Shown here one piece after another: positions 17,570 through 25,871 of a DNA stretch of 64,000 nucleotides. Source of the DNA: RGIG3178 sp963674495 (GTDB taxonomy: Bacteria; Bacillota; Clostridia; Christensenellales; QAND01); NCBI GenBank assembly GCA_963674495.2, contig CAXXLG010000001.1:434001-498000 (forward strand). Direction: 5' to 3'. Every line of letters begins with the position of its first letter. The first letter of the stretch is position 1. The notes beneath the pieces are model-generated. The model made no database searches. It was not told the origin of the DNA and saw nothing but the letters and a program-made list of their open reading frames with translations. A program made the position numbers and the translations under genes.

Positions 17570-18613
17570 ATGAATAAACAGACAACATCAAAGGAACGTG
17601 TTTTTACAGCTTTAAGTTATAATGAACCAGATAGAGTACCTTTGTTTCTAAATCTTACAATAATTGGAGCCCGGGAATTAGGCGTTTCTATAAAAGACTA
17701 TTATTCTTCTGTTGATAAAGTGGTTAAAGGACAACTTTTAATGAAGGAGAAATATAGAAATGATATGGTAACGAGCTTTCTATATTCTGCGGCAGAAGTT
17801 GAAGCATGGGGAGGGGAAGTCATTTATTTTGATGATGGACCACCGAACTCGGGCGAGCCATTTATAAGGGAAATTGAAGATATTGATAATTTAAATGTGC
17901 CTGATATATACAACACACCTTGCCTTTTGAAAGGTTTGAATATTATTAGGAAATTGAAAGATGAAGTGAAAGATGAAACTCCTATTATAGGCGCAGTTAC
18001 GTCACCCTTTTCATTACCGGTCATGCAGATGGGGTTCGAAAAATATCTGGATATGTTGTATTTTCAAAAGGACTATTTTACCAAATTGATGCAGATCAAC
18101 GTTGAGTTTTGTGTAGCATGGGCCAATGCCCAGCTTGAAGCCGGTGCAACCGCAATATCCTATGCCGACCCCTTGGCATCACCATCGATAATAGAAAGAG
18201 ATACATATCTAAAAACTGGGTTTATAATAGCAAAATCCACTATTGCCAGAATTAAAGGCGCAGTCGCTACAAACCTCGCTTCAGGGATTGCAATACCGGT
18301 TATCAAAGATTTGATCAAAACAGGAACTGTTGCAGTTGCTATTAGTGCGGAGGACGATGTTGCAGAAGCCAAGAAAATAGCTGGCGGTAGTGTCGCAATA
18401 ATAGGCAATCTAAATGCTATTGAAATGAGAAACTGGGATTCCGCGAAAATCGAAAAAGAAGTAAAAGATATTATTTTGAAGGCAGGATTCGGTGGTGGCT
18501 TGATACTTTCCGACAATCATGGCGAAATTCCCTGGCAAGTGCCTGAAAGCGTGCTGTTGGAAATATCGGAAGCCGTCAGTCAATTTGGCACTTATCCACT
18601 GCAGAAGGGATAA
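17570..18613 (+). CDS. MtaA/CmuA-like uroporphyrinogen-decarboxylase-family methyltransferase, zinc ligands altered
   Basis: This 347-residue protein starts with ATG 17570, next to the stop of the corrinoid gene. It has the URO-D fold pattern: an N-terminal RVFTALSYNEPDRVPLF, a central GAVTSPFSLPVMQMGFEKY, and C-terminal IIGNLNAIEM and LILSDNHGEIP. Classic MtaA enzymes bind zinc through an H-x-C motif and a late Cys (in GCG/GCE-x-P). Here the aligned places read ATNLASG and DNHGEIP, so the H-x-C pair is missing. It may use another acceptor, transfer methyl without thiol activation, or only bind methyl-corrinoid as a sensor. The genetic link to the corrinoid protein is tight. Confidence 0.8.
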   Translation: MNKQTTSKERVFTALSYNEPDRVPLFLNLTIIGARELGVSIKDYYSSVDKVVKGQLLMKEKYRNDMVTSFLYSAAEVEAWGGEVIYFDDGPPNSGEPFIREIEDIDNLNVPDIYNTPCLLKGLNIIRKLKDEVKDETPIIGAVTSPFSLPVMQMGFEKYLDMLYFQKDYFTKLMQINVEFCVAWANAQLEAGATAISYADPLASPSIIERDTYLKTGFIIAKSTIARIKGAVATNLASGIAIPVIKDLIKTGTVAVAISAEDDVAEAKKIAGGSVAIIGNLNAIEMRNWDSAKIEKEVKDIILKAGFGGGLILSDNHGEIPWQVPESVLLEISEAVSQFGTYPLQKG

Positions 18614-18614
18614 C

Positions 18615-20117
18615 ATGATGGCTAAAATTAATTTGTTTGTCTGTGAAAACTATTTCCCGGAATTTAAAGATGTTTGCAAAAAGAACGGATTTACTGATGT
18701 CGTCGTCATTCCTTTCCCTTCCATGTGTGTAAACAAGAACAAAAGAGAAGATACTGCCAGGTTGTTGGCTGAATGTACTTCAGCTGGGCGTGAAGGCGTG
18801 GTAGTATGCAGCAAGAATTGTGATATTCTCGGCCTGATTCCGCCAGGTGCGGACATTGAAACACATCTTGCTAATTATTGTTTTGCGCACTTGGCCAGCG
18901 AACCGTTTATTGATTATATTTTGGCTAAAGGCGGTTATATCATTGGATCTGGCTGGCTAAACAATTGGAGAGAACGGATTGCTGACGCCGGATTTGGCCA
19001 GGATACAGCGAAGCTTTTTTACCAGGACTTTTGCAATGAATTGGTTTTCTTTGATGCTGGAATTGATCAAGGCGCGAAAAAGGAGCTCATTGAATTGTCG
19101 CAGTTTTTGGAATTGCCCTATATGGTTATCCATTCCGAGCTGGAATGCATCCGTTTGATGATCGAATGTATTGTATTTGAGCGAAGACTTCATGCGAGGG
19201 ATTCTGAAAACAGCAAGGAAATATCGGAAATGGAAGCGCAATGCGCGGAATACGCGGCAATTTTTGATTTAATGGGAAAAATAGCTACTTACTCCAACAA
19301 ACGAGATGCTATCGAAAAAGTCAAAGAAATATTCCTGTTAATATTTGGTGCACAACAATTTAAATATTGGGATAACGACTATGAAAAGGACAGCCTGCCA
19401 GAAGACATCAAGGCAATGCTATTAGAAAAAGAGCGTGATTTTCTATTGTACGAAGAGGCAAATAGATTTTGCATTAAGATACAGTGGCACGAAAAACTCT
19501 TCGGGGTTATTGATGTCAGCGGGTTTATGTTTCCAAAATATATCGAAAAATATTTAAACTTTGCTATTGAGATCGTAAATATTTGCGGACTGGTGTTTTC
19601 AAACAATGATCAATACGAAAGAATTCTCAGATCCGAGAAAGCGCAGCGCTATTCAAGCACGCATGATGCGCTGACAGACCTCTATAATCGATCGTATATA
19701 AACGAGATTATTAATCGACAAATTATGGCCAACCCTTTCACGGTGTTTATGTTTGATATTGATCGACTTAAATCCGTGAACGATAATTATGGTCATGCAG
19801 AAGGAGATAAACTTATTTGCAATGTGGCGGCGATCTTAAAAAAATGTTTTCGGGAAGCCGATATAGTGGCCAGGATTGGTGGAGATGAATTTGTTGCGAT
19901 CCTTCAAGAAACAAACATGGAAAGAGCGGAGATAATCAAAGACAGAATCAAAAAGCAAATTAAGATTCATAACGGTAGAAGGCAGGAAGCTCATTTAGAA
20001 ATCAGTTTTTCAATTGGCTATACTGTGGGGGAAGAGTCAGAAGACACTATTGAAGCGATAATGAACAAGGCCGATGAGCGCATGTACGCCGATAAAACGG
20101 GAAAGCGCAGAGAATAA
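18615..20117 (+). CDS. DUF1638-like domain fused to a GGDEF diguanylate cyclase
   Basis: This 500-residue protein starts with ATG 18615 behind GAAGGGA. Residues about 1-200 resemble DUF1638 (a GYIIGSGWLNNW motif, several Cys residues, then ELPYMVI), a domain often encoded beside corrinoid methyltransferases. A coiled coil and a GAF-like segment (about 215-335) follow, then a GGDEF domain (about 345-500) with DALTDLYNRSYINE and RIGGDEF. READ five residues before GGDEF fits the RxxD inhibitory site. It should make cyclic-di-GMP and be product-inhibited. It probably lets corrinoid or methyl state control the second messenger that the upstream HD-GYP enzyme removes; this is inference. Confidence 0.82.
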   Translation: MMAKINLFVCENYFPEFKDVCKKNGFTDVVVIPFPSMCVNKNKREDTARLLAECTSAGREGVVVCSKNCDILGLIPPGADIETHLANYCFAHLASEPFIDYILAKGGYIIGSGWLNNWRERIADAGFGQDTAKLFYQDFCNELVFFDAGIDQGAKKELIELSQFLELPYMVIHSELECIRLMIECIVFERRLHARDSENSKEISEMEAQCAEYAAIFDLMGKIATYSNKRDAIEKVKEIFLLIFGAQQFKYWDNDYEKDSLPEDIKAMLLEKERDFLLYEEANRFCIKIQWHEKLFGVIDVSGFMFPKYIEKYLNFAIEIVNICGLVFSNNDQYERILRSEKAQRYSSTHDALTDLYNRSYINEIINRQIMANPFTVFMFDIDRLKSVNDNYGHAEGDKLICNVAAILKKCFREADIVARIGGDEFVAILQETNMERAEIIKDRIKKQIKIHNGRRQEAHLEISFSIGYTVGEESEDTIEAIMNKADERMYADKTGKRRE

Positions 20118-20457
20118 ATGTAGCGAATAATATAATTCCCATAAGCTGATGGGAAAAATACGATTGCGATGTGGCGTAACCTGCTCCCCCAAAAAATATG
20201 GTTCACACAAAATGAGAGAAATATACTGCGGTAAAAACGAGGAGCGGGCAATGCTATCATATACATAGAGGAATTGTAGCTCTATGCCAAGAAATAAATC
20301 GAAGCACACAGAAGAGATGAGAGGGTTTACAGCGATGCTAATATTGCCGACCGAGAAGGTTGCGAAGAGCGGCGTAACAATAAAATTTCGCACAGTTCAA
20401 ATATATTAGCGGAAGCTTGAGAAACGCCAAATTGTATCAAAGATTGAGTTCTTAGAC
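20118..20457. other. Intergenic, no convincing gene
   Basis: A 41-codon frame (20284-20409, basic, MPRNKSKHTEEMRGFTAM) has no good ribosome site and no known match. Otherwise I see nothing, apart from the strong hairpin that begins at 20458. Confidence 0.4.
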
Positions 20458-20494
20458 AAATACACGAACCACCAAATTGGTGGTTCGTGTATTT
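20458..20494. terminator. Strong 17-bp hairpin, probable terminator
   Basis: A perfect 17-bp inverted repeat (AAATACACGAACCACCA and its complement) surrounds a 3-nt AAT loop. Because the stem ends in AAAT/ATTT it could end transcription in both directions. It stands between the GGDEF operon and the intron-like sequence. Confidence 0.6.
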
Positions 20495-20509
20495 ATATGA
20501 AGAATATTA

Positions 20510-20760
20510 GGGGGATCAAGCCCGACAGGAACCGGAAATGTCATCGGTGGGCGATAAAGCGAACTGCAGGTTCTAAAAGTATGAGGCGAAGCCGACAGTA
20601 GTGAGGGCTGAGCCTATGCCTTTCAGAGGAAGAAACGTGAAGTCAACGTGCCGGTAGCACCCTGTAAAAAGTGATGTTATGCTTATCATTAACAACCGCG
20701 CTTGACTTTGTGAATGCTATCTGGCAACCCTTGGAAATTAATTATTGTGATGTTTGTAAT
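20510..20760 (+). mobile_element. Probable group II intron remnant (5' domain I part)
   Basis: The stretch contains segments that I recognise as typical of clostridial group II intron 5' RNA: GGTGGGCGATAAAGCGAACT, GGCGAAGCCGACAGTAGTGA followed by GGGCTGAGCC, and GAAACGTGAAGTCAACGTGC followed by CGGTAGCACCCTG. No reverse-transcriptase frame and no domain V/VI hairpin follow before the DegV gene, so it would be a truncated, immobile copy. The match is from memory and not confirmed by a covariance model. Confidence 0.4.
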
Positions 20761-20977
20761 AAAAAGCGAATTTAAACAAGTTAAGAACGTAATTATTCCA
20801 CTCCAAATAATACTGGCTTCCAATGCTGACATGCCACAAAATAAAATTTGATCCATAGTGAACAATGATCGAAAATAAGTTATAATGGGGGCATGTGGAT
20901 TTGGCTAAGAAAATAAAGAGAATTCAGTAACGACAACGGACTGAATGCTGATTAATTCAAAGAAAAGGGATGATTAG

Positions 20978-21835
20978 ATGGCGGTACAAGTCTTAACAGA
21001 TAGCACAAGCTATTTGAGTGAAGCAATTCGGAAAGACCTAGATATAAGAATGGTATCTTTAAATGTTTCCTTTGGCGATATCAATATGAGAGAAATAGAT
21101 ATAGATAATGAAAGCTTTTATGAGATGATGGCTGAAAAAGGGATTCCCACTTCTTCTCAACCGGCAATCGAAGATATGTGTTGTGAAATGGCAAATGTGG
21201 TAGAAAAGGGTGATAGTCTATGCTGCATCTTCTTATCTTCTGATATGAGCGGTACTTTTGAGACAGGGCAAATTGCCAGGGGAATGGTCTTGGAAAAGTA
21301 TAAGGATGCAAAGATTGAGATTGTTGATTCAAGATCCAATTGTATGCAGCTGGGCTTCGCAGCGATCCAGGCCGCCCGGGCAGCCAAAGAGGGCAAGGGA
21401 TTAGAGCAAGTTAAAGAAGCTGCGCTACTGAATATCAAAAGGAGCCGTTTTTTGTTTATTCCTGAAAATCTCGAATACTTGAGAAAAGGTGGGCGAATAG
21501 GTGGCGCTAGCGCTTTAATCGGGAATATATTTAAGATCATTCCCATGTTGACAGTCGAAAAAGGGAAAACATCCATTTATGCAAAAGTCAGAACGAAGGG
21601 AAAAGCTGTGCTGACTATGGTTGAAAAAATGCTGGATGATATTAAGCAGTACGGCTTAGGGGAGATCTCAGTTGTTCATATTAATTGCTTGAAAGAAGCA
21701 CAAAAGCTTTCCCATATGATAAAGGATAAACTTAAGGGAAATATAGAGATTTCTGATATCGGGCCAGTTATCGGCTTACATGTTGGTCCAGGCGCTCTGG
21801 GAATAGCATACTATACAGAACGTGACATGAGATAG
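20978..21835 (+). CDS. DegV-family fatty-acid-binding protein
   Basis: This 285-residue protein starts with ATG behind AAGGGATG. The N-terminal QVLTDSTSYLSEAI is the DegV signature. It is followed by TSSQPAIEDM, the FLSSDMSGTFETG lipid-head-group loop, VDSRSNCMQLGF and YLRKGGRIGGASALIGNI. DegV (FakB-type) proteins bind a fatty acid and present it to a FakA kinase for phospholipid synthesis. No fakA is nearby. A TATAAT at about 20881 may be its promoter. It closes the accessory region. Confidence 0.88.
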   Translation: MAVQVLTDSTSYLSEAIRKDLDIRMVSLNVSFGDINMREIDIDNESFYEMMAEKGIPTSSQPAIEDMCCEMANVVEKGDSLCCIFLSSDMSGTFETGQIARGMVLEKYKDAKIEIVDSRSNCMQLGFAAIQAARAAKEGKGLEQVKEAALLNIKRSRFLFIPENLEYLRKGGRIGGASALIGNIFKIIPMLTVEKGKTSIYAKVRTKGKAVLTMVEKMLDDIKQYGLGEISVVHINCLKEAQKLSHMIKDKLKGNIEISDIGPVIGLHVGPGALGIAYYTERDMR

Positions 21836-22115
21836 AGTACATGCATATATTAAATAGTCTATTCTACATGCTGACCTTTCCCCCGAAAATATATCCAAGA
21901 AACAGGTTGTGATTTTGCGGGCAGCAGCCGAAATGGGTACAATACAGCAAAGAACTTGTTGAACTGGAATGAATGATACTAATAAAAAAGCTACGACACG
22001 TTGGCATAATGAGATGGCAACGAGGCAAACAGCGCTTGAAAAGCATCTTCTGCAGAGGATTACAGGGCCATTGTCGGCTCTCTCGACATGTATTATATTT
22101 AGATTCAAAGAACAG
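21836..22115. other. Intergenic stretch with gene-like fragments
   Basis: Two short plus-strand readings look like debris. One is a stretch near 21877-21955 containing SKKQVVILRAAAEMGT. The other is a 60-odd-codon frame from ATG 21970 that runs into the serpin terminator. Neither has a good ribosome site or a recognisable family. Base composition changes here from AT-rich accessory to more GC-rich core DNA. Confidence 0.35.
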
Positions 22116-22138
22116 AAAAAGCGGGCCTTTCGGCCCGC
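22116..22138 (-). terminator. Rho-independent terminator of the serpin gene
   Basis: On the minus strand a 7-bp all-G/C stem (GCGGGCC/GGCCCGC) with a 4-nt loop is followed by five Ts, 32 bp after the serpin stop. Confidence 0.85.
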
Positions 22139-22170
22139 CTAAATATACACATTCATATAACTGTTTATTC

Positions 22171-23424
22171 TTACGGCGTTTCCAGAACCCCCAGAAACAG
22201 CGGCGTGCCCGAAGCTTTGTCGATGATGCCGAACACAAACGGACGGTCAAAGCGAATCTCGGCGTCATAAACCGGCATGGCGCTCAGGTTGATTTCCACC
22301 GACGTGACGGCGGCCGCCTCAGTCCCTTTTTCGTCGACGCGGCAGTACGTTTTGTGCAGCACTTTGCTGATAAGAAGTTCGCTGATCCCATCGGCATTGA
22401 TGCGGGACAGGTCGGATTGACTTGTAAAGGCAACGCCCATGCCCAGCGCGGTGAGCTCATCCATGAGGCTATTTTCGTATTCAACCTCAAACTTGGGCAG
22501 AGAAAGCGCTACCTGGCCGCTTGCCATGGAGCCGGTCAAAGTTGAGATGGCTGCGCCGTCAAGCCCTTCGATATAATCGCGCACATCCTGGCCCTCCGGC
22601 GGCAGAACCGCGAAGAAGGAATAACGCCCGTCGTCGTAGGGAAGAAGCACGCCTTGTACGCCGCCAGTGTCCACAAAGCACATTTCACCAGTCCGATGCA
22701 TGAAATCCACCGTGACCGCGCCGGACGGCGCACTGAATTCGCCTTCATTCGTGTTGTTGGCATCAAACGGCGTCGTCCAGTCGGATTTGAAATATACGGC
22801 GTTGATCAGATACATAATGGTATCCGGATTGATCTTATCCACGATGCTGTCGATCTTGTCCTGTGTTTGCGCCTTGACCCAGTCGTTGATCGCTTCCACC
22901 GCTTCGGGGGAATCAAAATCAAGTGCCTGCGCTGCGGCGTCAAAGTAATTGGCATTGGTTTGAAGGAACGCATCCGAGACGGGATAGTCCTGCCGGAACC
23001 AGATGGAATTGGCCACAGACACCTTGGTATTATCCGTTTCCGTACGCAAAAGGCTGATCCAGTCGCGGCAGGCGGCGTTGACCTGTTCCTGCGTCAGATT
23101 CTGTGCCGACAGCGCCTGCTGCATGGCCATGAGCGTATCTCCGTTGGCGCCGTTCATCGTCATGGCTAGAGCCAGATAGACCGACGCGGGAGAGATGAGC
23201 ACATTGCCCTCATTGCCCAGCGTTTCCTTAAATAGATTCCAGGAGAAATCCATCATTGGTGCCTGAAACGATTCATCCAACTCGGCTGGGGGCTCGGGCC
23301 AATCGGCGCCTTGGATTCCGCTCATCAGATCAATGGTGTCGGCGGGGGAAGTGCAGCCCGCAAGGATAAAAGCCGAAGCGAGCAAAACCGAAATTGCCAC
23401 TGTGAATAATTTTGAAAATTTCAA
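22171..23424 (-). CDS. Lipoprotein serpin (serine protease inhibitor)
   Basis: This 417-residue protein starts with TTG at 23424, with AAGGAGG eight bases upstream. The N-terminus is a lipoprotein signal peptide with lipobox LAGC, so the inhibitor is anchored outside the membrane. The serpin fold is clear: NVLISPASVYLALAMTMNGA, NSIWFR, INAVYFKSDW, and the hinge VDEKGTEAAAVTSVEINLSA followed by the FDRPFVFGI C-terminal motif. The small-residue hinge (P15-P9) indicates an inhibitory rather than non-inhibitory serpin. Counting from the hinge puts P1-P1' at about Ser-Ala in NLSAMP, suggesting an elastase-like target; this is inference. It has its own terminator. Confidence 0.92.
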   Translation of the reverse strand: MKFSKLFTVAISVLLASAFILAGCTSPADTIDLMSGIQGADWPEPPAELDESFQAPMMDFSWNLFKETLGNEGNVLISPASVYLALAMTMNGANGDTLMAMQQALSAQNLTQEQVNAACRDWISLLRTETDNTKVSVANSIWFRQDYPVSDAFLQTNANYFDAAAQALDFDSPEAVEAINDWVKAQTQDKIDSIVDKINPDTIMYLINAVYFKSDWTTPFDANNTNEGEFSAPSGAVTVDFMHRTGEMCFVDTGGVQGVLLPYDDGRYSFFAVLPPEGQDVRDYIEGLDGAAISTLTGSMASGQVALSLPKFEVEYENSLMDELTALGMGVAFTSQSDLSRINADGISELLISKVLHKTYCRVDEKGTEAAAVTSVEINLSAMPVYDAEIRFDRPFVFGIIDKASGTPLFLGVLETP

Positions 23425-23638
23425 GATAGGAACCTCCTTTTGAACAGTATCTCTCTGCAGATAACACCAAATATATGGCAAAAAGGTTGCTGGAAATTAA
23501 AAAGATCAAAGGATTGTTCATACCGATTGTTACCAACTCATTTTCAACAGGGGCCCGCCCGACTCTCGTTAACAATTGAAGGGGAAGTTATTTGTGGGCT
23601 ATAGGACTAAACTTGAATGATGCTCCTCGGGTGCGCAA

Positions 23639-24316
23639 TCAGTCGTTCGTAGCCCTTCGTACAGGATGGCGTATCACGGTTTTAAGCTTCTCCGGTGCAC
23701 TGCGACGCGGATCGCTCAAATATATCTCATGATGTCGCCTGATTGTACCGTCGGGTAACGCGTCGCCGATGGCGTTTTCATAGCCGTTGCCGGAAATGAA
23801 CTGTTCGATCCTATCAACGCTCCGCGCCTCATCATCATAGGAACCAATGTGCATGCACTGAACGCACAGCTCTTCCGTCCACGATGCAAACCGGATGTTT
23901 GACGTGTCGAGTTGTGGCTTCTTGCGCCTAATCTCGGAAACAGCCCATTTGAAGACGGCCTGATCGACAAACTCCGGCTGACGGATCATGGATGTGAAGT
24001 GAAACTTATCCTTATCCATCGGCTTTGCCATATCAAAGCTGCTTTCATCTTCGAACCACCAAAGTCCTTCCAGTGGCGGCACGAAATAATCGAAGTAACC
24101 ATCAATGGCATACGAACCCTTCTTGCTCATTTTGATGGTATAGGTCAGTGCGTACAGCGCTTCAAGGGCGGCTGCATACGCGCCGTTTTCCTCGTTGGGA
24201 TTACCGATGCCGTCTATCATACAAAAGCGCATCGTGGGTACATCGATAAGCGTGGGGGTTTGTTTGGGTAAATACAGATCGCGGAATTCCTTTTTATAAT
24301 CCAACGCCTTGATCAT
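23639..24316 (-). CDS. GyrI-like small-molecule-binding domain protein
   Basis: This 225-residue protein starts with ATG 24316 behind GGAGA. It matches the stand-alone GyrI-like family: MRFCMIDGIGNPNE near residue 29, LYALTYTIK, a WWFEDESSFD stretch, and EELCVQCMHIGSYDDE followed by HHEIYLSDPRR at the C-terminus. The fold is the SOUL/AraC effector-binding type and probably binds or hydrolyses a small hydrophobic compound; no partner regulator is adjacent. It is a single-gene unit divergent from the lipoprotein gene. Confidence 0.82.
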   Translation of the reverse strand: MIKALDYKKEFRDLYLPKQTPTLIDVPTMRFCMIDGIGNPNEENGAYAAALEALYALTYTIKMSKKGSYAIDGYFDYFVPPLEGLWWFEDESSFDMAKPMDKDKFHFTSMIRQPEFVDQAVFKWAVSEIRRKKPQLDTSNIRFASWTEELCVQCMHIGSYDDEARSVDRIEQFISGNGYENAIGDALPDGTIRRHHEIYLSDPRRSAPEKLKTVIRHPVRRATND

Positions 24317-24503
24317 GATGGATTCTCCAATCCTTGCTTATATGATCGTTAATACAATGATACCATGGCAAAAACGCACATTCAACATCCACGCCACTAT
24401 GCACAATAGCGGCACCGTGCATAATAAAGGGGTGACCAAGCTTTTACGTCAAAACTCAATTAGTTCAAAAGCCGCATGCCAATGGACGAAAGGCAGATGT
24501 GGA

Positions 24504-24532
24504 TTGTTGCGCCTGATCCGATATGATATAAT
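24504..24532 (+). promoter_or_regulatory. SigA-type promoter for the lipoprotein gene
   Basis: TTGTTG (24504-24509) and TATAAT (24527-24532) have a 17-bp spacer, 58 bp before the start codon. Confidence 0.65.
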
Positions 24533-24590
24533 CAATTAATATAATAAACATTAAAAATGATAGGAGTCACAAAAAAAGGGGGGGGGCATT

Positions 24591-25490
24591 ATGAAGCGAA
24601 TCAAACGTGCAACGATATTGCTAATCGCTTGTTTTGTATTGATAGGCGCCATGGGCTGCAGCCAAAGTATTGAGAAACGCATAACCAGCGCTTATCAACA
24701 GATAAACGAGGCGGATAGCCTCGAGGCCACGCTTGCATTGGGGCTGACTTTGACTGTCACTTCGGAAGGAACAAAGGTGCCGATTCCGGCTCAAGTCGCG
24801 GTGGATATCACGGTGTTTCAGGATCCGATTGAAGCTAAATACGTGGCATCGGCAAGCGTTTTTGGTATGTCGCAAACGATATCTGAGATGTACGTGCAGC
24901 AATTGGAGGATGGTAGCGGCTTATCCTATGTCTATGAACCAATTGAAGGCACATGGACAAGGGCGATAATCGCGAAGGAGGAGATGACGGGTTATCAAAG
25001 CAATACGTATCTGCCTTCGCAAGATGCATTGGCGTTGTTCCAATCCTTGGAGGTTGTGGAAACCGATGTGATAGACGGCGTAAAAGCGGACGTGGTGGAA
25101 TGCAAGCTGAACGTCGATCTGATCTGGGATTGGATTATGGAAGAAGCTGGCATGGAAGAGGATGGGGTTGTACTGGACGAAGACACAAAGACAATGCTCG
25201 AGGATATCCGAACCGTGTTTGAATCGATCTCCTGCCAGGTGTGGATTGCCCAGAAGACGCCGGATATTCTGAAAATTAAGCTGGATCTGTCCGCTCTTAC
25301 CGATCTGATCAACGACGCGCTGCCCGACGCGCTGATGCAATCCCTTCTTGATGAATACGATATGGAAGATATTCCGTCGGATGTCGAAGTATATTTCTCT
25401 GATCTATACTTGGAGCTCAAGTTCGACAATATAAACCAGGCCCAACCGTTTGAAATTCCGCAGGAGGCACTCGGATCGGGTTTGATCTGA
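24591..25490 (+). CDS. Lipoprotein of unknown function (DUF6612-like)
   Basis: This 299-residue protein starts with ATG behind a G-rich ribosome site. Residues 1-23 form a lipoprotein signal peptide with lipobox GAMGC. The mature part opens with a helix (IEKRITSAYQQINEADSLEA) and continues as alternating beta strands, with many acidic residues near the end. The pattern resembles LppX/DUF6612-type extracytoplasmic lipoproteins that may bind hydrophobic ligands. The family call is weak. It has its own promoter and terminator. Confidence 0.6.
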   Translation: MKRIKRATILLIACFVLIGAMGCSQSIEKRITSAYQQINEADSLEATLALGLTLTVTSEGTKVPIPAQVAVDITVFQDPIEAKYVASASVFGMSQTISEMYVQQLEDGSGLSYVYEPIEGTWTRAIIAKEEMTGYQSNTYLPSQDALALFQSLEVVETDVIDGVKADVVECKLNVDLIWDWIMEEAGMEEDGVVLDEDTKTMLEDIRTVFESISCQVWIAQKTPDILKIKLDLSALTDLINDALPDALMQSLLDEYDMEDIPSDVEVYFSDLYLELKFDNINQAQPFEIPQEALGSGLI

Positions 25491-25506
25491 CCGTGACTAA
25501 ACGAAG

Positions 25507-25536
25507 AAAAGGACGCCATGGCGTCCTTTTCTTTTT
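25507..25536 (+). terminator. Rho-independent terminator after the lipoprotein gene
   Basis: A near-perfect palindrome (AAAAGGACGCC / GGCGTCCTTTT) is followed by CTTTTTG. It isolates the lipoprotein gene from the yqfC operon. Confidence 0.85.
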
Positions 25537-25595
25537 GCCTTCGTCTAAGGCTGCCACCCTATTCATACCATACCATATGAGGGAGGGGATCGCGG

Positions 25596-25871
25596 GTGGC
25601 AAAGAAACAACGGGTAAAGCGCATATTCACAGAAATACCGTTATCTCCACAAACGGTACGCGCCACGCTGGTGGGTCAGGGCAGGCTGTATGTGGAAAAC
25701 CACAACGGGCTGCTGGAAGTCAATGACAGCCGTATCCGCGTTAGAACCCGGTTTGGGGAACTTGTGATCACCGGCATGCAGCTTACCATGGACACGGATG
25801 GAGCGGGGATGTTGTGCATCAACGGCAAAATTGCGGCGTTGTCCGTCGCCGGGGGAATAGAAGATGCTTGA
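25596..25871 (+). CDS. yqfC: Sporulation protein YqfC (YabP/YqfC family)
   Basis: This 91-residue protein starts with GTG behind GAGGGAGGGG. It has the YabP-family pattern: an N-terminal basic stretch, then LYVENHNGLLEV, RIRVRTRFGELVITG and LCINGKI. In spore formers YqfC is a small protein needed for normal sporulation in the mother cell. Its stop overlaps the start of yqfD by 8 bp, and the pair precedes phoH as in most Clostridia, which supports a spore-forming host. Confidence 0.88.
   Translation: MAKKQRVKRIFTEIPLSPQTVRATLVGQGRLYVENHNGLLEVNDSRIRVRTRFGELVITGMQLTMDTDGAGMLCINGKIAALSVAGGIEDA

Noticed and set aside
21973..22545. Plus-strand frame of 190 codons across the serpin 3' end
   Set aside because: It runs through the serpin terminator and opposite the well-supported serpin gene; there is no family pattern.
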